Shown piece by piece: positions 1-11,866 of a DNA stretch of 64,000 bases. Below the pieces are notes generated by a model that saw only the letters and a list, made by a program, of their open reading frames with translations, was not told the origin of the DNA and did not search any database. The position numbers and the translations under genes are program-made. This DNA comes from Paraspadella gotoi. Taxonomy: Eukaryota; Chaetognatha. The stretch is from NCBI GenBank assembly GCA_051294375.1, contig CM119268.1, positions 11,195,710 to 11,259,709 on the forward strand, in the 5' to 3' direction. Numbering within the stretch: position 1 is the stretch's first letter; every line of letters begins with the position of its first letter.

Positions 1-1
1 T

Positions 2-319
2 CACGATCGAAGCCAATCGGACAACGCCCACTTTAACGCCGCCTACGGTTCCACGACGTCGCTCATCGAATCTGGTGACTCTTCGCGAGCGCTTGCTCTT
101 GCCAACTGCGCCCATGACGCCGCCCCGCGACCGAGGAAAGACGCGCGCGCCGTGATCGAGGCGCGACGTCGACCGAGAGACGATGGGCCCGACGTCGTGG
201 AGGAAAGGATTGCGGATTATTCCTTTCCACAAAGAGGTTAGAAAGAAAGAAAGAGAGAGAGATAGAGAGAGCTAGAGAGAGCTAGAGAGAGATAGAGAGA
301 GAAAGAGAGAGAATGAGAA

Positions 320-351
<32 letters not shown>

Positions 352-1201
352 TGTGTGTGTAACTAAGAAACACCAATTTACGTCTCGTTAAAATGTTTCT
401 CATCGAAAAATTGTCGTGTGTTAAAAAAATTCTAAGAGTGCTGCCAATTGCCAAATATTAATTATTATCTCTACTTTTCACAGTCCCACACAGCTGAGTT
501 TTCCGACGAACACCTTTTCTTTTCAAGCTTTTTTTAGTTTCCAAAATTTTTTTAAAAATTATTTACATAGTGGTAGTAACCTTTCTTTTTCGTTGTTATA
601 TGTATTTGGGCAAAATGATTTTTGTTTCACAACGAATTTTATTTTATCATATAAACGTACATGTTTCGGCTTTGGATGCAAGCCTTCGTCAGCGTCAATG
701 ATTTGTTAATTATTAAATTTCCGCAGTTGAAGAAACTCAGCTTATCCGACGGATAGAAGACGCCAACGTGTGCGACACGATCAGACAGGCGTCCTACGTC
801 GTCCAAACCCGTAATAGGGTCAAAGGTCAGTCTCCTCTTTTTTTTTAGTTTTGATCCGGAGCTTTTTTGATCATTGCGCCTCACCCTGCCTTCCCCCCAC
901 CCAAAAAAAAAAAACAACCCCAACCGTTCCAGGCGTGCGACGTCGACGAGGCGAGATTCGAGGGTTACATGCGCAACCGACACTCGAACAGCGCCGACGA
1001 TTTCGACGGCCTGCAAATGCGCACAGGAAAGGATGCCAGGTAGATTCTATGACCCAGCGCCCCGGTTCCCATCCCCTTTACATACTTTCTCAATCCCTCC
1101 ACCCCGCCCCCCCCCCGGCGTTATTCTGACAGATCTGGATCCGGCTCTGGCGGCTTGCGGCTGCTCCGCTGCGCCAGATGTCCGTCCCGCGTTCAGGATG
1201 A
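2..1201 (+). CDS. possible 3' exons of an unidentified plus-strand gene
   Basis: Four GT-AG bounded blocks, 2-236, 727-825, 933-1039 and 1133-1201, join in one open frame. The frame is open from the left edge, with phase 1 at the first two joins and a stop at 1199-1201. The join at 236/727 gives the peptide PQRVEETQLIRRIEDANVC. The donor AAAG/GTCAGT and acceptors CCGCAG and TTCCAG are good. I do not recognise the protein and see no domain. The third block reads less naturally in the linked frame (Arg-rich) than in another frame, so either the splice model or the coding status may be wrong. The gene would lie inside a DNAH2 intron on the opposite strand, unless the DNAH2 locus is broken here. 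Confidence 0.3.
245..355. repeat. (GA)n microsatellite
   Basis: An almost pure GA tract with GATA, GCTA and GAAA interruptions, ending in (GT)n. It lies in the first intron of the possible plus-strand gene. Serine/leucine-rich readings of this tract on the minus strand are artefacts. Confidence 0.9.
569..705 (-). mobile_element. Penelope-like / retrozyme element end with hammerhead-ribozyme motif
   Basis: On the minus strand this holds the core CTGACGA (692-686), then GGCTT (684-680) pairing with AAGCC (672-668), then GAAAC (667-663), the palindrome ACATGT (664-659) and CGTTT. This is the order of a type I hammerhead: stem I, CUGANGA, stem II, GAAA, short stem III, cleavage triplet GUA (660-658), stem I. 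Stem I could pair 693-696 with 657-654 (three Watson-Crick pairs plus one G-U). One extra A (685) lies between the core and stem II. The downstream part to about 569 recurs at 18,565-18,725, which shows it is a dispersed repeat. Hammerheads of this minimal kind are known from ends of Penelope-like elements. No reverse transcriptase is present here. Confidence 0.6.
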
Positions 1202-1510
1202 AGAAACCCGAACCAGAGTTCGCTGTAGTCCGTCAGCCGGATGCGGAGCGCTAGCGGTTGAGCTTCAGATTCAAACGCTCTCCCTTTCCATGTTTTTGGC
1301 GTTTGTTTTTTTTTTTTTTTTTTTTTTTTTTGTTTAATTTTTTTCATTTAGTTTAGTTATGTTTTGTTTAATATTTTATGGAAACTTTCGCTGTGGGCGC
1401 ATGTGTTGACGACAGTACGGATGGACGTTAACTGGATATACATAGGCATGATTAATGCAAAATTAAAAACCTTTCTCAAGTTGACTGACGAAACTCCGTT
1501 TTTTTCTCAC

Positions 1511-1643
1511 CTTGTCGAGAATGGCGAACTGTTCGTGGAGGGGCGTGAACTTGGCCTCCACTTCCTCCAAGGAGTTGTTCAACTTTTCGTGGAGATCGAT
1601 GCGATCCTGCAGGTCATCCAGAGTTTGAGGCGTCTGGGCCACG
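1511..1643 (-). CDS. DNAH2: DNAH2 exon 27 (last exon seen in window)
   Basis: A minus-strand exon between acceptor TTCCAG and donor AAG/GTGAG. It encodes VAQTPQTLDDLQDRIDLHEK and continues to LHEQFAILDK. I align it with the vertebrate DNAH2 stem stretch PPQTLEEL...PPIHEQFAILEKY, directly after the part encoded by the exon at 12,277-12,441. It joins that exon in phase (CACAG + C GTG). The rest of the protein (linker, six AAA+ modules, microtubule-binding stalk, about 3,300 residues in relatives) is not visible to the left and must lie outside the window or be lost. HSP70 lies in the intron between this exon and the previous one. Confidence 0.8.
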
Positions 1644-1967
1644 CTGGAAAAAAGGCCAAAAAAAGTGAGAAAAACATTTTTAAACCCTCGTTTTATTTCT
1701 GCTAAAATTATATTATATTACTTATACAATATACATAATATCTACTTGAATATCCGAATACTTCGTTACGTAGCTAAAAATTAATTAAAAGAAAATAACA
1801 TGAAATTTGAACCAATAATATGTATTAAATAACAAATATGCAAGCGTTATAAACATTAAGAATAATTATATGTATTTACAACTCAAACTAATAACTGTGA
1901 TCAACATTACACAGAAGAAAAAATATTGACCAAATGACAAAAAAAGAGAAGAATATTATTTAAGAGA
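1644..1967. other. DNAH2 intron segment / HSP70 3' flank
   Basis: AT-rich spacer between the HSP70 stop codon and DNAH2 exon 27. It should contain the HSP70 3' UTR and polyadenylation site. I see no other feature. Confidence 0.6.
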
Positions 1968-2403
1968 TTAGTCAACTTCTTCCACCGTCGGTCCATTGAA
2001 GCCGCCTCCGTTCGCTGCCGCATCGCCGGCCGCGTTTCCTGCTCCGCTGTGCGCTCTGCTGTAGATCGGCCTCACCACTTCCTCCACTTCTTTCCTCTTC
2101 TCTTCGAACTCTTCCTTCTCCGCCGAGTGATTCTTGTCGAGCCACTCGACGCAATCCTTGCAGACCCGTTCCACCATCTTCCTCTCTTCCTCGTTGATCT
2201 TGTCCTTGAGTCCCGGTTCGTCGAGGGCGGCCTTGACTCCGAACACGTAGCTCTCGAGGGCGTTCTTGGCGGCGACCCGCTCCCGGATTCTCTCGTCTTC
2301 GGCGGCGTACTTCTCCGCGTCGTTGACCATCCTCTCGATGTCCTCCTTGGAGAGTCGCCCTGTGTCGTTGGCGATGGTGATGTTGTTCTGTTTCCCCGTC
2401 GAT
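1968..2403 (-). CDS. HSP70: HSP70 3' part (C-terminal 144 codons)
   Basis: Encodes the end of the substrate-binding domain and the helical lid of a cytosolic Hsp70, from STGKQNNITIANDTGRLSKE through ERMVNDAEKY to the C-terminal EEVD that binds TPR co-chaperones such as HOP and CHIP. A GG-rich linker (NAAGDAAANGGGFNGP) precedes EEVD, as in cytosolic family members. The reading frame runs off into the 25-N gap at 2404-2428. The missing upstream codons are found in reverse orientation, ending at 11,190 with the same seven bases (ATCGACG) that start this piece. The gene is intronless and on the same strand as its host gene DNAH2. Confidence 0.95.
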
Positions 2404-2428
2404 NNNNNNNNNNNNNNNNNNNNNNNNN
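2404..2428. other. assembly gap of exactly 25 N
   Basis: Twenty-five unknown bases between the HSP70 3' part and the inverted error-rich segment. A fixed 25-N run is, as I recall, what long-read gap-filling tools leave when they cannot close a junction. The HSP70 codons on the two true flanks overlap, so no sequence may actually be missing. Confidence 0.95.
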
Positions 2429-5400
2429 AAAAAAAAAGAGGAGGAGATACTTGCTTTTATGGTCTAACTAATATCGAAACATTTAACAAGTTCTGCACCA
2501 AGATGCTCCTGCTTGATGCAGGGTTCCTCCATCTCCCGAAAATATTCAGTCTCGTCCTCAAGGTTCCAAGTAGAAAGTCTTCCGTCTTGGAAGAGGTGTC
2601 GAACTCCAAACCAACTCGAAGGAAGGATCGCCAGGTGGCCTGAGTGGAAGCCGCCCATCTTTCGCACCGACACTTCCCTGTAAAAATATCAGATAAAACT
2701 AAAACTGAAGTTTGTACTTATAACCATTATAGTGGTGGCGGTATATTCACAATGCCGCCTCACTGTCCATCAATCGTTCAGTCCAAGTCCCATGGTTTCA
2801 CAGGGGGAACGCACCATCCCAGGGCGTTGCGTTCCATCCCAACTACTCTACGTTGGCTAGCGTCCTTGGGGTATCGCGGCCAGCACAGGAGGGTCACTGA
2901 GGCCCGAAAAGCCAACAGTGAGAATGCCCATCCTAATGGGGCAATACAGGCAAACCGACTGTTGTCCATAAATAGGGGATCATTATCAAGAGAAGCATTG
3001 TGCTCTTTTACCTTGGGTTGATAAGGCCTTCTTAGCTGGCTCATTTTTTTCAAGAGCTCAAGGAAGAGAACGTTTCCCAATCGACGGAAGTAGTTCAGAT
3101 GTCATTTTGAACGTCGTTCGGAGCCCATGTTTATTTGAAATTACTTTATAATTTTATATCCTGCGTAACGAATAAATTTTTATCAATGTTACGGTACAGT
3201 TTTATATTTTAAATTGATTTTGTATGAAAAAAAAGGCGAGAATAAGAGGTGAAGGACCTCCGGCCTCATGAATAAAATGTAGTAGAATCCAGTAGCCGCG
3301 AGGTCATTGGGGAAAACCCTCCGTTTAAAATTGAAAAAATTTAAAAATAAAAAGGAAAAAAAATAAAAAAAAAGGAGCCGAAAAGCCGAATGTCAATTTT
3401 TTGACCCGAGAAAACGAAGTTTTTATGGTTCATTTTATTACGAAATCAAAAGTCAGCAACGTTTCCAGGGCCGGGACCGGTTCTACCAGAAAACTCGAAA
3501 AGGTGAATGACCGATACGAAAACTGCGTCGTGGATTTACGGGTATTATTTATTTGATCCAACGCAGGACTTTCGAAACTACGATGCGACGATGCTACGTA
3601 GTATCTGAATTTCCAAAAGTCCGATTTAAAAACAGTTTTCTCTTAGGGTGGTCCTACTATGTCTAAGTCTGTCTCGTCTGACTGACTGACTGACACACCA
3701 GCATCGTACAAATATATGATAAAAAGTTGATATATATTGAATGATAATAGCGATCGTCAGCTCAGATGTTCTAATTTGTTCAACCAATATAAATTAATCA
3801 CTTATTAATAAACAAGCGATTTCAGTGCCAACACGACTGGACAAGTTACTAATTTCAGTAGTGGCGGATCTGACTGTAAGTGCGCCCACGACAGGTGCTT
3901 AGCATTGACAAGCAATGGGGCACGAACCCAAGACCGCTTGGAGGGAAGAGAGCATTCTCCGCTTCTTACGCCATCGGGGGCTTGCGCGGATAAGACCTCA
4001 GGCGGTGGCCGATAGTGAATGCCACACTATCTTGCCAATTACATTTGGACAATAGATAAAGGCTATGGTGGGCCCTCTCGAAAGCCTTTCTCGCAGTCTA
4101 GTTTCAATAACCCCCCGAGTGCTTGGCTTCCCTAACAATGAAGTAGATATAACTAGTAGAGATTTGCACGTCTACGCAAGTTTTGCGCAAAATTTTTTTT
4201 AAAATTACTGTGATCCGGTCAAATTTTTTTAATACAGCGCTTTTTTTCTTTTTTGAATAAAATATTTAGGTTGAGCGGTGAAGATTAATGTGGTTCAGGT
4301 TCGTAGGTTTCCCCTTGAGTAATTCTGCATCGCAATAAAAGAACAACGAGAATCACCAGAGCACTTTTACGGTTTTCACAATTTCACGAAGAAAAAACAC
4401 TAGCATCGTCTCGGAATTCAACCATTTGTGTAGAAAGTTGAACAATATTAATTCCTGTTGAATAATTTTCGTGATTTGGATTTCCGTTCAGGAGCGACTC
4501 CGTTGCTGGAAATTCCAGCTGATGTGCCGAAGCATGGAACGATCCGCCATGTTGGATATGAACTTCGACCGGTGATTTATTATATTTACTTAGGGCATTT
4601 TTGCTTTTCTCAACAAATTTTTAAATATGATTAAATCTCGATACATATCTATTACACTTTTCACATATCATTTTCCGCTCGCAGCAACCTGCTGGAAACT
4701 GTTTCCAAGAGATTCAATACTGGGAAGGCTTATGTTTCGAAGATCCCCCACTACGGCGCGAAGTTTTAACATCCAAGAAGAGAAGATCTGCGCAATCTGC
4801 GAGAGCATGTATTTGCTTTCGCTGGTGCGAGAGACTAGCAACAGGTCTCTATAGCTTTTTGAAAAAAAATCTTGAGGAAAATTTTGTTTTATAAATGAAT
4901 GGATATAATCATAATCTTTGATCATAACGATGACATAAGCTTTGATCTTCCATTATTACTCCAGCATAGTAATTGGCATTGTGACAAATTTTAGACTTAA
5001 GTTAATCAAAATCTACAGGAAAATGTTCTTTTAAATTAAGTAATTGGTATTTTTAGGACAATTTTTAGAAACAAGTTTTTTGTCCAAATAAATTCATTTC
5101 TCAAACTTGATCTTGTTTCAGAATAATTCGGTGCCCTCTCTCGCAGGAAAGAGGATGTTCAGAAAAAGAATCAGATTCTTGGATAAAAAGATCACGCCGG
5201 TAGGACTCGAATTCACAATCTTTTAAATCTATTAGTAATTTAGAATAGGAAAATAATATTTTTTTTTTATAAATGACGATTTTTTTTTGACATAGTTGTT
5301 ATCAAACATAATTTTTTTTTTTCCACCTCTAATTCAAAAGTAATTTAATTAATAGTAATTGTTAAAAAAAAGTATTTCCGTTTCCAGGCCTGACCAAGCT

Positions 5401-8400
5401 AACCTGGGCCCTGCCGGGGGAATCTTCAAGACTACTTTTCATACAGCGAATGTCGACAACAACGGCAGTCTTTCCCAAGGGTAGAAATGCAATTCCTTGA
5501 CGGACTATAATCAATTCCACGCTCTATGGATTGATTTCATAGTTTCGGCTCATTTTTCTTACTTTTTAATTATTATTTTGATATTGATTAAATTGATTGT
5601 TTCGACTCTCTCGTAAATCGAACTATGCTTGATTTTGCAAGGTCCAACTCATCAACGGAATAGTTACAGAGACGGCGAATCAGACGGAGATCGCCAAAGC
5701 ACTGCAAAGAGAATCTCTGAGATTCCTTGGTCAAAATCGATGGGAAGAGGGTTTACGAGACACGGAGTTCGAGGACGATCAAAGTTAAAATCATTTTGAT
5801 TGCTCAATTGATTGATTGATAGATTGAAAAACAGTCGAAAGGAACGATCAAAGTAAATCATTTGATTTGCTCCATTGATTGATTGATATAGATTGAAAAA
5901 AAAGTTTTGTTCATTGATGAATGGTATTATTCGATTGGGAGGAGTGATTGGGATTGTCCTTTTAAAAAGGTCGCAATCGAATCCTCGGATCGCTAAGAAA
6001 AGTCGAAGGCATCCAGCGAGACATCGTCAACACAAATGAACAACATTCGAGGCAAGTAATAATTGGTAAATATTGTATCTTTCCTTCTATTTTGCACATT
6101 ATAATGTAAGGCCCTTCAAATTTGGATACCCTACCTTCAACCTTTTTCGTGCCGATTTTGCAGAACCTTCAAGAACGACCCTTCCGAGGTGCAGGGCCTA
6201 CTGGTACCGGCTACACCAAAAGATGGACCGGATGGTCGAAGAGGCGCTGTGCGCCTGGCAACGTCAAATGGCACTCCAGGAGCTCGCCCAAATGCATCAA
6301 CCGGGGGACGGCAAGTCCGCCACCCAATCCTTTGTTCAATAGTACAAGTCATACTCGAGGACGAAAAGGTTGAGGAAGAGGCGAAGGGGATGGAAGGGGG
6401 GATCGGTGAGGGTGGGTGGGTGAAACTTGAAAGGGCGTGGTGGATTGTTGATAAAAATATCACTGGTTAGATTGTGGGGAAATGGGTAGAGTGAAAGATG
6501 TCAATTTCCTAACAATGAGGAATGGTGTGCCTTTAATTTTGTCATCCGCGTGATGCGTGTTTTGCAAGTAACACTTCCGTTGCCTCGCGGACAAGTTGCA
6601 AAAAAAAAGTCAACTGATATACACTTTTGCCTCCAAACGGATTTCCTCGGTGAGTTGTTCTGAGCAAGGAAAGCTTACAGTTGGGCATGAATTGAAGCAT
6701 GCAATTTCGGTCGAAAACACGTGAATTCGCAGGCTCGCACGCTGTTTTTACTCTCATTTTGCGACAAAAAGTAGATGTTTCTTGGACGCTTGGGTTTGAA
6801 AAATTTTTTTTTAACTTTTTTCCTAGCCGAATCAGCGATAACAGGGGCGCCCAAGACAGAAACGATTGCCAATAGTCAATTTAGTTGATTCGTATAAATT
6901 AGCTTTATTATGTCCTATGTACTATTGTCAAATTACTGTGTGTTATGTTGTTAACAACTCTTACCGTCATAGACGTATGAAAACAGCTTTATAAGAATTG
7001 CAAAAGTAAGAATTTTTTTTATAGTTATATATTGATTGTATTGTCTGCGTAATTTGCGCGAAGTAAATAGCAAGATTACAAAAATACATATTAAATTTAC
7101 CCCGTCCGCAGAGACACTTCATCTGCACCTTTTGTTTGTTGTTTATCGAATAACTAGTAGCTCAACCAAAAGTATAAAGTAAGCGAAAGATTAAAAAAAA
7201 AAATCCGCATCTCACTAAATGTTATATTACTTTTTTAATTAGTAGTTGAATGTGTTATAGTAGTACGTAAAAGAAAGAAAAATGGTTTCGTAAATAATGC
7301 TTAGGTTTTAAAAATATCAAAACGCTCTTTTGTCTCAGGTTGAATTCCGCTCGCCACGCTGAAGAAAATTGGCAGCCATCGTTGCACAACCTGTCATCAG
7401 CTGACTTCGTGCAGTGTCCTTTGTTTCCAGCTTCCCGATCTGCTTACGAGAAGAAAGAGTCAATAAAGAAGTCAGTTTCAGTCCATTTGCTTCCACGACC
7501 CACAGCCCCCTAACTCAGGCTACCGCAAACCCGGATCAAGGGACCAATGAAAATGAATTGCAATTTGTTTGTTTTTTTTTCGGCAGAGCCCCATCAGCGT
7601 GGTCATGAAAGAGACGAGAAAAGATGAGATCAAAGCGCCATCACGTCGCCATCACGCCACACATATGACGTCGCAGAAAAACGCGTAACACACGAGTCCT
7701 GATAAATTACATACACGGCCTAAGGTCAGCGCTATCTGCTCAATGTGTGAATTTTCTTGTCAGGAGGTCATACGAAGCCCGTCAAGAGTGTGCTCCTGAA
7801 CATAGTAAGAAAAAAAAAAATTTGAAACTTTGTTATATATTTTGAAGGCTCTGAAATGTTTATCGAAATTGTAACTGACCGTGCTTATTACTATACATTG
7901 TGACGTACGTGGCCACTGCAGCATAACACAATAACAAGAAAAAGAGAAGTCTGGTACCTGATAGCGAGAAAAAAAATTTACTTATATTAGGACTAATTAC
8001 GTATAATAAATTTGTCGACCCCACGTCAATGTATTGTAATGTCATATAATATCGCGTCACGTAACGAACGTCCGAGTTCTCACGGAAATTCCCCCTCCCC
8101 CGATCCTCGCGCGCGCGAGTTCTCGAAATACTTGACGACGTGGGACAAGTATCCGCGAAGATTTAGGGAGACAACAAGGATCTCTTCATCAGACGATACG
8201 CGAGGGCATGCAATACCCCCCGTGTCGTCCTTCGACGCAGACACGGCCAGATACTCGGAAGTCCGCCCACAACGTGCAAACGAAGGTTGAAAGCCGATTT
8301 GGGTAATCGATCAGGAAGAGGACAGAATAATTGTGAGTAGTCGACGAGCTTAGACCATTCATGAAATTAGCTTCGGAACGATCGGAGCCTGACTTTAAGT

Positions 8401-11190
8401 TTGTCGCAACAATGATAGTCGTCCTACGACATTATGTGAAGAAGTGGTTTAATGGCTTACTATACTTATTTCAAGCCTACGGGCGCCAAATGACCGCGCT
8501 GTTGATAGTAGAAGCGAAATTTAGGGTCACCATTGTAACAAAATTCTGTTTTTTTATTTACGTTGGTTGAGCGGGATCGATGAAAGAAAAACGCGGAGAA
8601 ACGTAAATTCAATAAAGTTAATATTTTCTTCTTTCAACTGACTTTTACATTCTCACTCTTCCGCTATCCAGGAAACGATTCTGGCACATTCAGTTTGTCC
8701 TTCTGGCTGTTGCCCCTCAAGTTCTCCATCTTTGAGTCCACTGTCGCGAGTGCAGACAAAATTCACCATCTCTGCTGCGAGACCTCGCCTCCACAAGCTC
8801 AAACGAACTTCACAAAATACATCCAAACCCAACGCTCACAAGTGGAGACCGTGTCAAGTAGGACGATGGTAAAACTGAACAAAATTAGTTTTTGAGCGGT
8901 TGTATTAGTTGAGGCTTTCTTTTTGTGTTATAACTTTATAAAAGTACATGTACAAAAAAGCAGTCTCGTATGTTAAACAACTCACACATGAATTAATTCT
9001 CGTGATGAGAAAAAGCGAATAAAAGGGAGAAAGATTTTGTCTCCGGGTTGGGATTCATTTTTCCCCCGTCACTAAAATTAAACATTTTTTCATAATAATA
9101 AATGCAATCATTTTAAACCATGTCAAGCTCTATTCTCATCTTTCCTCGTTCGCGAATCCTCGAAAATTAATATTTTGAAGCGCTCTCGAACTTCTCGAAA
9201 CTTCCTAAAATTTTCCTTCCGTTCATTTCTTCGAAAACTTCGAAAGAAGCCAGATCCGAAGAATGGCGATTTTCGCACGTTAGTCCTTCTGTTTCCCGAG
9301 GCTTCGAGATCTTCTCCTATTTCTCGACTCGCCGATAGGGTATAAACTCGCGAATTCGCGACTCTCCACTAAATTTTACCGCAGAAGAAAAATAATCCTA
9401 AATCGACAAAAGAGGCAACGGCTAAAAGCGAACTGAAGCTCTCACCTTCTTGCCCATTAACACATTAAGAAAATTGAATCACCATTTCGAAAAAAAAAAA
9501 CGCGAAAAATTATCGCTAATTTTTCCGACAACTTAAATCAACACCATTGTTAAAATTTTTTAAAAACAGTAACAAAAACGACGACATTAACAACCAACAA
9601 TGAAATCTCCAGCCATCGCATCGACTTGGGGACGACCTACTCCTGCGTGGGCGTCTTCCAACACGGCAAAGTCGAGATCATCGCGAAGATCAAGGGAATC
9701 GGAACGACGCCTTCCTACGTCGCCTTCACGGACTCGGAACGGCTCGTCGGCGACGCTGCCAAAGAACCAGTTCGGCCATGAACCCGACTAACACAGTCCT
9801 TCGACGCCAAGCGACTCATCGGCCGTAAAGTTTGCCGACGACACCGTCCAACGCGACGTCAAACTCTGGCCATTTCAAGTCGTCAACGAAACGGAGGAAA
9901 GCCCCAAATCTCCGTCGAATACAAAGCCGAGCATCGATCCTTTGCTCCTGCAGAGAGATCTCCTCGATGTGTAGACGAAGATGGAAGGGAGACAGCGGGA
10001 GGCCCATACCATCGGACAGCAAGGTTCTCACGGCTGTGGTGACGGTGCCCGCCCCCCTACTTCAACGACTCCGCAGGCGTTTCCAAGCGACGAAAGACGC
10101 CTGGGCGTCATCGCCGGGCCTCAAAGCGTCTCCGCGTGATCAGAACGACCGACGGCGGCGGCGATCGCCTAACGGCACTCGGGACAAGAAAGAGCCCGCC
10201 CGACGATAAGAAACGTCCTCATCTTCATCTCGCCGGCGGAACCTCGACCGTCCTCCGTCCCTCAACCATTGGCAGGGCGGGGTGTTCGGAGGTCAAGGCC
10301 CACCAGCCGGCACACGCATCTCGGCGGCGGAAGACTTCGACGCGCGACTCGTCAAACATCTTCGTCGCCGAAAATTCCAAGCCCGGGAAGAACAAAAAGG
10401 ATCCTGTCGGGCAACAAACGGCCGCGCTAGGCCGGCGCTGAAGGACCCAGCGGCCGAGCGCGCGAAAGCGCACGTCATGTCTTCGTCTGCGCAGGGCGAC
10501 GGTCCGAGATCGATTCTTTCTTTGAAGGAAGTCGACTTCTATTCCAGCATCCCACTCCGCGCACGGCTTCGAGGAATATGTGCGGCCCCAGGATCTCTTC
10601 CCGCAGCAGCGTTGAGCCGGGTGGAGAAGGGCGCTTCTGTACACCAAGACCTGTCCAAGCGAGACATCCCACGAGTGGTTGTCTCGTCGGCGGCTCCACT
10701 CGGTATCCCCAAGATCCACAAAAATGCTGCAAGAATTTTCAAACGGGAAAGAACTTAACAAATCCATACCAACGACGGGACCAGCGCCGTCGCCTATGGG
10801 GCGCCAGCAGTCAAGCCCGCCATGCTTGACCCCGGCGTCCAAAGACTCCACAGTCCCAAGAGCGTCCTGCTCCTCGACGTGGCGCCGGCTGACGGCTGGG
10901 CATCGAGAACGGCGGGCGGCGTTATGACGCCGCTCATAAAGCGCAACACGACGTGCCGGACCAAACAGACTCAGACCTTCACCACCTACTGCTGACAATC
11001 AACCGCGGCGTCTCCATCCAAGTCTTCCGAAGGAGAATCGCCGCCATGACCAGAGAAACAACCTCCTCGGCAAGGTTCGAACTGAGCGGCGCATCCCTCC
11101 GGCGCCGCGCGGCGTCCCGCAGATCGAAGTCTCCTTCGACGTCGACGCCAACGGAATTCTCAAACGTATCCGGCCAAAGACAAATCGACG
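2429..11190. other. inverted, error-rich duplicate (probable misplaced long read)
   Basis: Reverse copy of 11,191-18,280 plus about 1.2 kb of extra HSP70. Landmarks pair in inverted order: 2449 with 18,280, DNAH2 exon 16 at 4492-4571 with 16,338-16,259, and the HSP70 ATG at 9600 with 11,560. This copy is about 6% longer over the same interval (7.15 against 6.72 kb). It carries frameshifts in nearly every exon, as expected of insertion-prone raw long reads. It contains broken copies of CmcJ-like exons 1-2 (minus strand, roughly 2,460-3,150), DNAH2 exons 16-26 (plus strand, roughly 4,490-8,860) and HSP70 (from 9600). None of these should be annotated as a separate gene. Confidence 0.9.
9600..11190 (+). 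pseudogene. frameshifted HSP70 copy, residues 1 to about 490
   Basis: Starts with the same ATG context as the good 5' part at 11,560 and follows an Hsp70 from the nucleotide-binding domain to the middle of the substrate-binding domain, with many single-base indels. Recognisable islands include [32 protein letters not shown] and [16 protein letters not shown]. From about 9,955 to 11,190 it is the only source of Hsp70 residues ~118-490 in this window. It is best read as a raw-read version of the real gene, not as a biological pseudogene: its end (AAATCGACG) abuts the 3' part at 2403 exactly. Confidence 0.85.
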
Positions 11191-11560
11191 TCAACACCAT
11201 CGAGGAGATCTCTTCTGGAGCAAAGGATCGATGCTCGGCTTTGTATTCGACGGAGAGTTTGGGCTTTCCTCCGTCGTTGACGACTTGAAATGGCCAGAGT
11301 TTGACGTCGCGTTGGACGGTGGCGTCGGCAAACTTACGGCCGATGAGTCGCTTGGCGTCGAAGACTGTGTTGGTCGGGTTCATGGCCGACTGGTTCTTGG
11401 CGGCGTCGCCGACGAGCCGTTCCGAGTCCGTGAAGGCGACGTAGGAAGGCGTCGTCCGATTCCCTTGATCGTTGGCGATGATCTCGACTTTGCCGTGTTG
11501 GAAGACGCCCACGCAGGAGTAGGTCGTCCCCAAGTCGATGCCGATGGCTGGAGATTTCAT
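11191..11560 (-). CDS. HSP70: HSP70 5' part (N-terminal ~120 codons)
   Basis: Starts [20 protein letters not shown], the first phosphate-binding loop of the Hsp70 ATPase domain, and continues cleanly through [20 protein letters not shown] and [11 protein letters not shown] to [10 protein letters not shown]. The start is certain from the family N-terminus. At 11,190 the sequence switches strand into an antisense Hsp70 stretch, so any longer reading frame downstream is artificial. Together with the reverse complement of 9,955-11,190 and with 2403-1968, it would make one intronless Hsp70 of roughly 635-640 residues, the usual length. The chaperone binds unfolded client peptides in an ATP-driven cycle in the cytosol. 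Expression is probably heat-inducible, given the promoter elements upstream. Confidence 0.95.
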
Positions 11561-11808
11561 TGTGGTTGTAATGGTCGTCGTTTTTTGTTACTGTTTAAAA
11601 AATTTTAACAATGGTGTGATTTAAGTTGTCGAAAAATTAGGATAATTTTCGCGTTTTTTTTTTTCGGAAAGGGTGAATTCAATTTTCTTAATGCTGTTAA
11701 TGGGCAAGAAGGTGAGAGCTCAGTTCGCTTTTAGCGTTGCTCTTTTGTCGATTTAGATTATTTTTCTTCTCGGTAAAAATTTAAGTGGAGAGTCGCGAAT
11801 TCGCGGAG

Positions 11809-11816
11809 TTTTTATA
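11809..11816 (-). promoter_or_regulatory. HSP70 TATA box
   Basis: TATAAAAA on the minus strand (context GGGTATAAAAACTCCG), about 250 bp before the start codon. This leaves an uninterrupted 5' leader of roughly 220 nt, typical of inducible hsp70 genes. The inverted copy has GGGTATAAACTCG at about 9,338. Confidence 0.75.
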
Positions 11817-11848
11817 CCCTATCGGCGAGTCGAGAAATCAGGAGAAGA

Positions 11849-11866
11849 TTCTCGAAGCCTCGGGAA
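11849..11866 (-). promoter_or_regulatory. heat-shock element, proximal
   Basis: TTCtcGAAgcCTCggGAA: four alternating 5-bp heat-shock units with one mismatch (CTC for TTC), about 35 bp upstream of the TATA box. Heat shock factor trimers bind three or more such units. Confidence 0.7.

Noticed and set aside
2429-3120. Separate minus-strand gene near 2,460-3,100
   Set aside because: It is the inverted, error-rich copy of CmcJ-like exons 1-2 (for example TEYFREMEE) with the same intron.
10225-10998. 257-codon minus-strand frame
   Set aside because: It lies antisense to the frameshifted HSP70 copy and has no recognisable domain.
9600-11190. HSP70 pseudogene
   Set aside because: Errors are scattered indels of sequencing type and the end matches the true 3' part base for base, so it is a poor copy of the real gene rather than a decayed paralogue.
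10979-11190. Long minus-strand continuation of the HSP70 5' reading frame
   Set aside because: Beyond 11,190 the frame reads antisense Hsp70 from the inverted segment; the amino acids have no Hsp70 similarity.
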